64,000 bases of DNA from Castellaniella sp. S9 (GTDB lineage: Bacteria; Pseudomonadota; Gammaproteobacteria; Burkholderiales; Burkholderiaceae_B): the NCBI RefSeq assembly GCF_027257175.1, contig NZ_JAPFGD010000008.1, forward strand, positions 1-64,000, in the 5' to 3' direction. Each line of letters opens with the position of its first letter. Position 1 is the stretch's first letter. The position numbers and the translations under genes were made by a program. The notes beneath the pieces are model-generated. The model was not told the origin of the DNA. It did not search any database and was given only the letters and a program-made list of their open reading frames with translations. Below are positions 16,980 to 24,447 of the stretch, piece after piece.

Positions 16980-19238
16980 CTAGAAGCGCAGGGCCATGTC
17001 CAGCAGGACGCGGAAACCCGTCTCTCGCTCACCGTCGTAGGGGCGGTTGTTCACGCTCGCCTGAATGCCGGCTTCGAAGGTTTCCGAGGCCTTCCAGCGC
17101 AGGCCGTACCCTGCGACGACGATGGCGGCGGACCCATATCCCTGTTGGGCATAGAGGCCGGCGCCCAGCAGGAAGGACTGCTCCAGCCGGGCCTCGTAGC
17201 GCTGGTGGATCGTATGGATCAAACGCAGGCTGGGCAGGACCTCCAGGTCCTGGCGCGGATTGAAATAGGGCGCGTCCCCTTCCGAGTTCGTCGAGGCGGA
17301 CAGGTCCAGGCCCAGTTCGCCGCGCCAGCGGGCGGATTCGAGGATGCGCTGCCGGGCGCCGAGCGCCAGGGCCCAGCGCCGGTTGCCGTCGCTGAAGCGC
17401 ATCGCCGAGACGTCCAGGCGCACGGCCCCGTCGTCCCAGCCGCGCCACTGGACGTGTGCGGCGGCGCGATTGGCGTCGATGCCGTTGTGCAGGGCACGCA
17501 AGGGCGTATCCTGCGACAGGCGTTCCAGGGCCGCGCCCAGGCTCCAGCGGTCGTCGATGTCGGTCTCGGCACGCAGGGCCGCGCCGTAGCGGGTACCGTG
17601 GCCATAGCGATGCATCGATGCCTCCAGGTCCAGCGTCAGGCCGCGGCTGCGGGACTGGGCGCCGGCGCGCAGCCATTGGTGTTCGCCACGGCCTTCGGGG
17701 AAGGAAGCCTGCGCGAGCCCGCCGCCGGCGAATGCGCGCCATGGTCCACCCAAAGGCGGGGAGTATTGCAGGGCATCGATGCGCAAGCCGTGCCCGCCGG
17801 TCGGCCCGGTCTCCGACGAGAGCTCGCCGTCGGCCTCGACTCGCAGCTCGGACATCCGGTGCCGATTCCAGTCGCGTGCCGCCAGGCGGCCGGAGCGGTC
17901 GTCGGGGAAGCGGGCCTGCACGTCTGCGATCAGCGCGTCGGCCTGTGCCCATTCCTGAAGGTCCAGGGCCACGCGGGCCTGGGCCGCCTCCAGGGCCGCG
18001 GCGCGAGGGTCCAGCGCTTCCATGCGTTTGAGCAGCCACTCGGCGCGGCGCGGTTCGCCCTGGCTGCGGTCGAGTTCGGCCAGGGCGATGCCCAGCGATG
18101 TGTCGGTCGGGGCCTGCGCCTGCAGCGTTTCGAGGCGTGCCCGTACGCCCGCTTCGTCGCCCAGGTCGCGCCGGGCCCAGAGGGCGGCCAGTTCGGCGGC
18201 CATGCGCTCGTCGCTGGCCTGTCGCCTGGGCTGGCCCTTGAGCTGGATCCAGACCGGTGTTTCATCGAGGAGTTGCCGGGCCCGCGTCTCCGCTTCGCCG
18301 GAGCGGCCGCTTTCGGACAAGGCATACACCCGCGTCTCGGCGGGACGAACGCCGGGCGTCCGCTCCCGGCCCGCGCCGGTGGCCTGCGCCGCGTCCAGCA
18401 CGCGCAGGGCCTGCTCGGGCCGGCGCAATTCCAGGTAGGCGTCGGCGACGATGCGCAAGGCGTAGGGCGCCACCGGGGCGCCGGCGTCGCGCAGGGCCTC
18501 GTACTCGGCAATCACGGCCCCGGGTCGGCGGCGCGCGGCGAGGACCTGCAGGCGGTCCTGGCGCAGTCTCAGGATATCCGGACGGGCGGCGGGCCCCAGG
18601 GCGGACCAACGGGCGATCAGCGCGTCGTAGCGGGCCAGCGCCTGGTCGGCGATCCGGTATCGCTCCTCTTCGCCGCGCCCGCCGGCCGCGGCCAGGCGGG
18701 CCAGTTGCGCCAGACGATCGCCTTGCAGGCGCCGCCGCGTTGCTGCATCGAACCACTGCGGATGCCGCTTCGCCAGGTCGAGGGCGGCTTGCGGCGTGCC
18801 CATGGCGGCCAGCGTCATCGCCTCACCCACCGGGAACTCCGGCCGTTCGGGAAACCGGGCCATGCCCCGCCGATACAAGTCCAGGGCGTGATCCCAGTCG
18901 CCTTCTTCCCGATAGGCCCGGGCGCAGGCGCCGAGGATGTCCGCCGGCCAGCGGTTTGCGGGCTCGGACAGACGTGCGCAGGCCCGGGCCGCTTCTGCGG
19001 AATGACCGGCCCATCCGGCGACCCGGATGTGATCCCGGATGAATCGTCCGCTCGCGTGACTGCCATCGTCCATCCGGCGCAACAGCGTCAGGGCGGGCTC
19101 GTGCCAGCCCCCGCGCGCCTGCCGGATGGCGGTCTCGTAGGCCGCCATGTCGGGGGCGGCGGCCCAGGCGCCGCCGGAATCGGCGATCAGCATGGCGAGA
19201 CACAGGGAGGACGCGCGCAGGGGACGTGCCGCGGACAT
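16980..19238 (-). CDS. pgaA: PNAG outer-membrane export porin PgaA
   Basis: About 752 residues: a signal peptide (LCLAMLIADSGGAWAAA), a long TPR-rich periplasmic superhelix (about 40-480; repeated units such as GDWDHALDLYRRGMARFPERP and LRRPEQALRVLDAAQATG) and a C-terminal beta-barrel ending GFRVLLDMALRF with terminal Phe. This is the PgaA/HmsH plan; the barrel exports PNAG and the TPR part recruits PgaB. I chose the ATG at 19238; it has no good ribosome-binding site of its own, but a 14-codon open frame with an excellent site ends five bases before it, suggesting translational coupling. Confidence 0.92.
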   Translation of the reverse strand: MSAARPLRASSLCLAMLIADSGGAWAAAPDMAAYETAIRQARGGWHEPALTLLRRMDDGSHASGRFIRDHIRVAGWAGHSAEAARACARLSEPANRWPADILGACARAYREEGDWDHALDLYRRGMARFPERPEFPVGEAMTLAAMGTPQAALDLAKRHPQWFDAATRRRLQGDRLAQLARLAAAGGRGEEERYRIADQALARYDALIARWSALGPAARPDILRLRQDRLQVLAARRRPGAVIAEYEALRDAGAPVAPYALRIVADAYLELRRPEQALRVLDAAQATGAGRERTPGVRPAETRVYALSESGRSGEAETRARQLLDETPVWIQLKGQPRRQASDERMAAELAALWARRDLGDEAGVRARLETLQAQAPTDTSLGIALAELDRSQGEPRRAEWLLKRMEALDPRAAALEAAQARVALDLQEWAQADALIADVQARFPDDRSGRLAARDWNRHRMSELRVEADGELSSETGPTGGHGLRIDALQYSPPLGGPWRAFAGGGLAQASFPEGRGEHQWLRAGAQSRSRGLTLDLEASMHRYGHGTRYGAALRAETDIDDRWSLGAALERLSQDTPLRALHNGIDANRAAAHVQWRGWDDGAVRLDVSAMRFSDGNRRWALALGARQRILESARWRGELGLDLSASTNSEGDAPYFNPRQDLEVLPSLRLIHTIHQRYEARLEQSFLLGAGLYAQQGYGSAAIVVAGYGLRWKASETFEAGIQASVNNRPYDGERETGFRVLLDMALRF

Positions 19239-19243
19239 GGCGG

Positions 19244-19288
19244 CTATCCGTCGGCTGGGCGGCTGGCGTGGGTCTGGGGTGTGTTCAT
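19244..19288 (-). other. Candidate 14-codon leader ORF ahead of pgaA
   Basis: On the minus strand GGGAGG stands five bases before an ATG at 19288. The frame reads 14 codons (MNTPQTHASRPADG) to a TAG at 19244-19246, and the proposed pgaA ATG follows after five more bases. No SD-like sequence precedes pgaA directly. Ribosomes ending the leader could reinitiate on pgaA. In E. coli pgaA is controlled post-transcriptionally by CsrA in its leader, so control here would be plausible, but expression of this peptide is only inferred. Confidence 0.4.
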
Positions 19289-19433
19289 GAGGCCTCCCTA
19301 TCGATGCGGCTTCGCTTGTGCTTGCATGATAGGAAGGGGGCCCGGCAGGCCGCATGCGCCTGAGGGATTAGGCTGGGACGGCTGTCGGGCTTAGCTCTTT
19401 TTGCCCAGAGGCGGCCGGGATGGCCCGGCGCAT

Positions 19434-19961
19434 TCAGTCGATCGCGCCGTCTCGCAGAATGTCGGCGACTTGGGGAAGATGGGCGAGGGCGGCCGCCGGC
19501 AGGCGGTCGTCCGTGTCGGCATAAGGCGCTTGCGGCACGGCCGGCCCTTCGACGACGATGCGGCCGACCATGCCGGCGTGTTCGTGCGGCAGGCAGAAAT
19601 AGTCGTACACGCCCGGGATCTCGAATGTCACCGCGAAGGATTCCCCGGGCAGCAGGTAGTCCGAATTCCAGGGCGTGGCGCCGCGCGGAATCCGCAGCGG
19701 CTTGCCGTTATCGGGGTGATAGGCCGTGGCGGTGTGGACGTTGCCCGTGTCCCGGTTGACCCAGTGCACGGTCTGCCCTGCTTTCAGGCGCAGCCCCCGC
19801 GGGCGGAACCAGACGGCGGATCCGGTCGGGGTGCCCGCCATCGCGATCTCGATCCCGCGGGGCGCCGTCGCCGCGCGCGCGTGCGGACGCACCGCCAGCA
19901 GCAGGCCGGCGCCGGCCGACAGCAGCAGGCGCCGGCGGGCATGGAGGATGCCGGTGTTCAT
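19434..19961 (-). CDS. Secreted cupredoxin (plastocyanin/pseudoazurin-like)
   Basis: 175 residues with a twin-arginine-like signal (RRRLLLSAGAGLLLAV) and a type I copper domain. Candidate copper ligands are the His in NVHTATAYHP and the cluster YFCLPHEHAGMVG (Cys, His, Met). The family carries electrons in the periplasm or binds copper. It overlaps the preceding secreted-protein gene by ATGA, so the two are made together. The extra C-terminal 40 residues (PQAPYADTDDRLPAAAL...) lie outside the usual fold. It is upstream of pgaA on the same strand, about 145 bp away, with no terminator recognised between them. Confidence 0.82.
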   Translation of the reverse strand: MNTGILHARRRLLLSAGAGLLLAVRPHARAATAPRGIEIAMAGTPTGSAVWFRPRGLRLKAGQTVHWVNRDTGNVHTATAYHPDNGKPLRIPRGATPWNSDYLLPGESFAVTFEIPGVYDYFCLPHEHAGMVGRIVVEGPAVPQAPYADTDDRLPAAALAHLPQVADILRDGAID

Positions 19962-20389
19962 TTTGCAACCCGGCTTTCCTGTGCGGCCGGGATGTTCCAC
20001 AGCACGACGTGGATGTGCGGTTCGGCCACGCCGGGATGACCCGCGTTGTACATGATGTCCACGTGGTCGACGGTGCCGGCGGGCGCCTGCAGGTCGTGGA
20101 GATCCAGCTCGGGCTTCATCAGGGACAGCGGAATCATATAGGTCGTGCTGACCAGTTTGCCGTCATGGTCGTAGCCCAGGAAGGGACCGGCCGGCAGCGA
20201 GGCGGGGTCCACGAACAACTGGCCCAGGCCGGGAATGAAATCGGGCAGCTTGACCAGGGAACTGACGGCCTTGTAGGGTGCGGGCGGCGGTGCGGCCGAG
20301 ACCGAGGGGCCGGCTGCAATGGCGTCGACGGCGGCAAAGGACAGGACAAGGGCGGCAGCGGCGGCCACTGTCGTGAGAGATCGGATCAT
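19958..20389 (-). CDS. Secreted protein of unknown function, possibly TTHB210/DUF5602-like
   Basis: 143 residues with a signal peptide ending AIAA. The mature part has ordered segments LVKLPDFIPGLGQLFVDP, GPFLGYDHDGKLVSTTYMIPL and a His-rich GTVDHVDIMYNAGHPGVAEPHIHVVLW that could bind metal. The arrangement (title compound-like statement of a physical quantity, then D-H-x-D-I and P-H-x-H-x-x-x-W) reminds me of TTHB210-like/DUF5602 proteins, but I cannot confirm that. It is translationally coupled to the downstream cupredoxin, so the pair may act on copper or a redox partner in the periplasm (inference). Confidence 0.6.
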   Translation of the reverse strand: MIRSLTTVAAAAALVLSFAAVDAIAAGPSVSAAPPPAPYKAVSSLVKLPDFIPGLGQLFVDPASLPAGPFLGYDHDGKLVSTTYMIPLSLMKPELDLHDLQAPAGTVDHVDIMYNAGHPGVAEPHIHVVLWNIPAAQESRVAK

Positions 20390-20526
20390 GAGCGTCTCCA
20401 AGGGTGCGGCATGGGGCGGACATCGCTCCATTTCGGCCATTGGATGCCTGTGCCCTCCCGATCGTTCCGGCATGGCGTCGAGTTCCGTAGAATCGGGATA
20501 TCGATGATCGGCCCCGGGAGGAAGCC

Positions 20527-21567
20527 ATGAGCAAAGCACTGCGTCTGTCCGAGAAATGGTTTCGCCGGGGCCTGTGGCTCGTGGCGGTGGTGTTCGCCGG
20601 CTTTCTCATCGGCTTGGGCGGCGCCGTCGTGGGCGACCTGCCCAAGGTGGAGACGCCCTTGCAGCTCGATGATTTCCTGGACGCTGACCAGGCCGGCGCG
20701 CTGCGCGCACGCATCGAGGCCTCGCAACAGGCCGAACGCGAGGCGCAGGCGGCCCTCGAGCAGGCGCAACTGGCCTGGGATCAGGCGCGCGGCGCAAACG
20801 AGGCTGCGCGCGAGACTTTCGAGAACTGGCTGGCGGCGCGCAGCGTGACTCAGCGCACGGAGAGCGACCCCGAAGTGCTGGCCCGCACGCGGGCGCTCGA
20901 CGTCCTCAAACAGTCCGAGCGCAGCGCCCAGCAGGCCGTCGAGGCGCAGCGCCAGGCACTGCTCGATGCACGCCAAGGGGCCGTCGCCGCAAGCCGCCAG
21001 CTCGAGGCCATGCGGGCCGATGCCCGCGAGGGGCTTCAGTCCGCACGCCGCAAGGTCGAGCTGCGCGTCTTTCTCTACCGCCTGGCGCTGACCCTGCCCT
21101 TGCTGGTGCTGGCGGGTTGGCTGTTCGCCAGGAAGCGCAAGAGCGCCTATTGGCCTTTCGTGTGGGGCTTCATCTATTTCGCGCTGTTCGCTTTTTTCGT
21201 CGAACTCGTGCCTTACCTGCCCAGCTATGGCGGCTATGTGCGCTACACCGTGGGCATCGTCGCCACGATTCTGGTGGGCCGTGCGGCCATCCGCGGGCTC
21301 GAACGCTATCTGGCGCGCCAGAAACAGGCCGAAGCCCTGCCCGAAAACGAGCGCCGCAAGGAACTGGGCTATGACGCGGCCTTGGCGCGCCTGGCCAAGA
21401 GCGTGTGCCCGGGATGCGAACGCGCGGTGGCCTTGGGCGACGGCGTGACGGATTTCTGCCCTCATTGCGGCATCGGCCTGTATATCCCTTGCGGTGCCTG
21501 CGGTGCCCGCAAGAGCGCGTTCACCCGATTTTGCTTTCGCTGCGGCGCAGTCGACGCGCAAACATGA
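20527..21567 (+). CDS. Membrane protein with coiled coil and C-terminal zinc ribbons
   Basis: 346 residues, GGGAGG before the ATG. Order: one membrane helix (about 14-36), a long Ala/Gln/Glu-rich coiled coil (about 50-175), a cluster of three hydrophobic segments (about 178-250), then a cytoplasmic tail with two zinc-ribbon-like halves: CPGC...CPHC and CGAC...CFRC. I do not recognise a characterised family. Architecture suggests a membrane scaffold or stress sensor whose Cys tail binds zinc. It is divergent from the cupredoxin pair, with about 137 bp between the starts, and no partner gene follows. Confidence 0.7.
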   Translation: MSKALRLSEKWFRRGLWLVAVVFAGFLIGLGGAVVGDLPKVETPLQLDDFLDADQAGALRARIEASQQAEREAQAALEQAQLAWDQARGANEAARETFENWLAARSVTQRTESDPEVLARTRALDVLKQSERSAQQAVEAQRQALLDARQGAVAASRQLEAMRADAREGLQSARRKVELRVFLYRLALTLPLLVLAGWLFARKRKSAYWPFVWGFIYFALFAFFVELVPYLPSYGGYVRYTVGIVATILVGRAAIRGLERYLARQKQAEALPENERRKELGYDAALARLAKSVCPGCERAVALGDGVTDFCPHCGIGLYIPCGACGARKSAFTRFCFRCGAVDAQT

Positions 21568-22121
21568 GGCCATTCTCTTTTTGCGTTGTAAGGTTGGCGT
21601 AAGAATCGAGTGTTATTAATAGTACCTTGGATTATTGCGTCTATATTGTTTCAATAGGGTATCGATTATCTTTCTGCGATTATCGTCATAATCCCGGAAA
21701 CCGCCGTATTCAATATGTTTCGCTGCATCCGGGCATTCTTTCCTGGTGCTTTTCCGATTTGTTTCAGGCCTGTAGGGTTTTGCCCCACAGGCCTTTTTTC
21801 TTGCGTGTTTCCCGCATTTTGGTGTTTTCCCTAGCCACCCTCCAAAAGTCATAAACGAGTATTTCCGTGTCAGAAACGAATGGGCACGCGGAAAATCGCT
21901 TTGATAATCTTCGCCTGTATTTTTTGAATTCCCAATAATCAGAATCACCAGTCCGGGAACATAAAAATCAAGGCGTTCCGATTTTATTTCTCGGCCACGG
22001 GTCAATATGGCGATTTACGCTTGAATACGCTTGAATATCGAAGAATTCATTCGCCATTCACGCCGGATCGCGGACTCGGATTTTCCACCCATGTTCATAA
22101 CGGGAAACAGGAGGCATCACC
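21568..22121. other. AT-rich intergenic region without a convincing gene
   Basis: About 550 bp, clearly lower in GC than its neighbours. A minus-strand frame of 129 codons exists (21616-22005) but has no family resemblance, a Lys/Arg-rich random composition and runs through the terminator at 21766-21799, so I do not call it a gene. The right end should hold the promoter of the ABC transporter operon at 22122, and the left part could hold a small RNA ending at that terminator. Confidence 0.5.
21766..21799 (+). terminator. Strong rho-independent terminator (plus strand)
   Basis: AGGCCTGTAGGG pairs with CCCCACAGGCCT (11 of 12 positions) across a five-base TTTTG loop, followed by TTTTTT. In the other direction there is no T-run, so it acts on plus-strand transcripts. 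The nearest plus-strand gene ends 198 bp upstream, which is far for its own terminator; an unannotated small RNA could end here. Confidence 0.8.
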
Positions 22122-23498
22122 ATGAAACACCAGGATCGGCGCATTGAAACCCCATACTCAGCTCCGCGCCGCAGTTTTCTCAAGACCTCGGCAGGCGCCG
22201 CCGGCGCGCTGGCGGTGCCCGCGTTCTACGGCAAATCGGCCCTCGCGCAGCAAAAGGACTATCCGAAACTCGGCAACTATCCCGACGGCGTCTCGGGCGA
22301 CACGGTGACGGCCGGCCTCACCCTGGACCTGACGGGACCGTACTCCGCCGAGGGCAACGGCCAGAAGCGCGGCTTCGAGCTGGCCGCCGAAATGATCAAC
22401 AAAGGTGATCCGCGAGTACGCAAGATCTCGCCCCTGACCAAGGAAGGCATCCTGGGCAAGAAGCTCGTGCTGGTCATCGGCGATGCCGAGACCAAGCCCA
22501 ACAGCGCGGTGCAGGCGGCCACGCGCTTCATTCGCCAGGACAAGGCCATGATGATCGCCGGCAGCGTCAGCAGCTCGGTGGCCATCGCCCTGCAAAACAC
22601 CTGCGATCGCGCCAAGACCCTGTACTTCCCCGTCATCAGCGGCTCCAGCGACACCACCGGCAAGGACTGCCGCCGCTACGGGTTCCGCCTGTGCCATCAC
22701 GCCTATACGGCCTCCAAGGCCATCGCGCCGGTGCTGGCCGAGGCCTACGGCAAGAACATGAAGGCCATCCATCTGGTGCCGGACTACAACTATGGCCACT
22801 CGATCCATGAGTACATGAAGAAGTTCACCGAGGAACAAGGCTGGACCACCATCGACACACCCCAGATCCATCCCCTCGGGGCGACGGACTACAGCGCCTA
22901 CATGCTGAACATTGCCAACAGCGGCGCCGACATCCTCATCAACCACGACTACGGCGCCGATGCCGTCAACTCGGCCAAGCAGGCGCACCAGTTCGGCGTT
23001 CTCAAGAACATGAAAATGTGCGTGCCCTACATGCCCGCCTACATGCTCGAGGAAGTCGGCCCCGAGATCATGGAGGGCGTCTACGGCACGATGGTGTTCT
23101 GGCATGCCTATTCCGAGCAGAACGAGATCGCCCGCGACTTCGTCGAGGCCTACGAGGCCAAGTACGGCGCCAAGCCCCGCGATCCGGAGCACAACGCCTA
23201 CATGACGATGCTGTTGTGGGTCGACGCGATCGAGCGGGCCGGCACCTTCTATCCGGCCGAGGTGGTCAAGGCGCTCGAGGACAGCATCAACCACAAGCGT
23301 CCCTACACCATGGGCGGCGAGGCGTATTTCCGCGCCGAGGACCATGACGGCGCCGCCAACTTCACCATCGTGCGCGGCAAGAAGCCCTCGGACATCAAGG
23401 ACAAGGATGACCTGGTCGACATCGTGGCCGTCGCCGACGGGGTGGCGACACTGCCGCCGGTGGGCTATGCCGGCTGCAAGATGACCGACTACACCTGA
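22122..23498 (+). CDS. ABC transporter substrate-binding protein, LivK/UrtA-like
   Basis: 458 residues with a twin-arginine signal (RRSFLKTSAGAAGALAVP) and the periplasmic type I binding fold of Liv/amide receptors: VTAGLTLDLTGPYSAEGNGQ, a ligand-site region AGSVSSSVAIAL, and DYNYGHSIHEYMKKF. It would capture a small polar substrate for the permeases downstream. The family includes branched-chain amino acid, urea and short amide receptors; the ligand cannot be read from sequence. CAGGAGG precedes the ATG. A hairpin after its stop would keep its expression above that of the membrane genes. Confidence 0.88.
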   Translation: MKHQDRRIETPYSAPRRSFLKTSAGAAGALAVPAFYGKSALAQQKDYPKLGNYPDGVSGDTVTAGLTLDLTGPYSAEGNGQKRGFELAAEMINKGDPRVRKISPLTKEGILGKKLVLVIGDAETKPNSAVQAATRFIRQDKAMMIAGSVSSSVAIALQNTCDRAKTLYFPVISGSSDTTGKDCRRYGFRLCHHAYTASKAIAPVLAEAYGKNMKAIHLVPDYNYGHSIHEYMKKFTEEQGWTTIDTPQIHPLGATDYSAYMLNIANSGADILINHDYGADAVNSAKQAHQFGVLKNMKMCVPYMPAYMLEEVGPEIMEGVYGTMVFWHAYSEQNEIARDFVEAYEAKYGAKPRDPEHNAYMTMLLWVDAIERAGTFYPAEVVKALEDSINHKRPYTMGGEAYFRAEDHDGAANFTIVRGKKPSDIKDKDDLVDIVAVADGVATLPPVGYAGCKMTDYT

Positions 23499-23508
23499 GC
23501 CGGACCAC

Positions 23509-23545
23509 GCGGCGCCCGTGCCTTCCCGGGTATGGGCGCCGCTTT
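23509..23545 (+). terminator. Attenuator-like hairpin after the binding-protein gene
   Basis: GCGGCGCCC pairs perfectly with GGGCGCCGC and is followed by TTTACTT, 11 bp after the stop codon. Such hairpins between a binding-protein gene and its permease genes commonly reduce downstream expression or protect the upstream message. The T-run is weak, so termination would be partial. Confidence 0.55.
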
Positions 23546-23571
23546 ACTTCAATCATGACAAGGGGGGACAT

Positions 23572-24447
23572 ATGCCTGGAATCGGCTTGTTCATGTCTCA
23601 GGTCTTCAATGGACTGGCGCTGGGGATATTGCTCGCCCTGATCGCCGCCGGCCTGACCATCATCTATGGCACGCTGGGCGTCATCAATTTCGCGCACGGT
23701 GCGCTGTTCGTCGTCGGCGCCTATGCGGGCTTCTCGACCTACATGGCCACGGACTCCTTCGTGCTCAGCATCGCCGCCGGCGCGGTGGCGGCGATGGTCG
23801 TCGGGCTGGTGCTGGAACGCGGCCTGATCCGCAAGTTCTACAGCCGGCCGGTCGAGGACCAGATCCTCGTGACCTTCGGCATCAGCATCGTGCTGGTCGA
23901 GATCATCCGCGGCATCTACGGCGGCATCGGCCAGCGCGTGCCCGTGCCGTCCTGGGGCGAAGGCGTCGTCGACATGGGATTCGTGGTGTACCCCCTGTAC
24001 CGCATCGAGATCCTGGCCATCGCCACGGCGGCGCTGGGCCTGTGCTGGGTGGTGCTGTACCGCACGCGCCTGGGCTTGATCGTGCGTTCCGGCATCGAGG
24101 ACGCCCTGATGGTGCGGCTGCTGGGCATCAACATCCAGCGGGCCTTTCTCGTCGTGTTCGGGGTGGGCGCCGCGGCGGCCGGCTTCGCGGGGATGATCTA
24201 CGCCCCGATCGTGTCCATCGTGCCGGACATGGGCTTTCGCGTGCTGATCCAGTCCTTCGTCGTGGTGGTGCTGGGCGGGGTCGGCTCGTTTCCGGGCGCC
24301 ATTCTGGGCGGATTGGTGGCGGGCCAGATTCTCAGCCTGACCTCGCTGTTCAATCCGGTGTATTCGGACGTCATGCTCTTTGCGGCGATGGCGTTGATCC
24401 TGATCGTTCGGCCGCAAGGGCTGTTGGGCGTGGAGGGCAGGGCATGA
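23572..24447 (+). CDS. livH: Liv-type ABC permease LivH
   Basis: 291 residues, eight or so membrane helices, with the LivH patterns GLTIIYGTLGVINFAHGALFVVGAY near the start and VVVLGGVGSFPGAILGGLVAGQI near the end. It forms one half of the transmembrane channel with LivM. I chose the ATG at 23572, which follows AAGGGGGG; the frame upstream overlaps the hairpin. Its stop overlaps the next start as ATGA. Confidence 0.92.
   Translation: MPGIGLFMSQVFNGLALGILLALIAAGLTIIYGTLGVINFAHGALFVVGAYAGFSTYMATDSFVLSIAAGAVAAMVVGLVLERGLIRKFYSRPVEDQILVTFGISIVLVEIIRGIYGGIGQRVPVPSWGEGVVDMGFVVYPLYRIEILAIATAALGLCWVVLYRTRLGLIVRSGIEDALMVRLLGINIQRAFLVVFGVGAAAAGFAGMIYAPIVSIVPDMGFRVLIQSFVVVVLGGVGSFPGAILGGLVAGQILSLTSLFNPVYSDVMLFAAMALILIVRPQGLLGVEGRA

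Noticed and set aside
21616-22005. Minus-strand frame of 129 codons in AT-rich DNA
   Set aside because: Composition looks random, no ribosome-binding site stands out, and it runs across a strong terminator.
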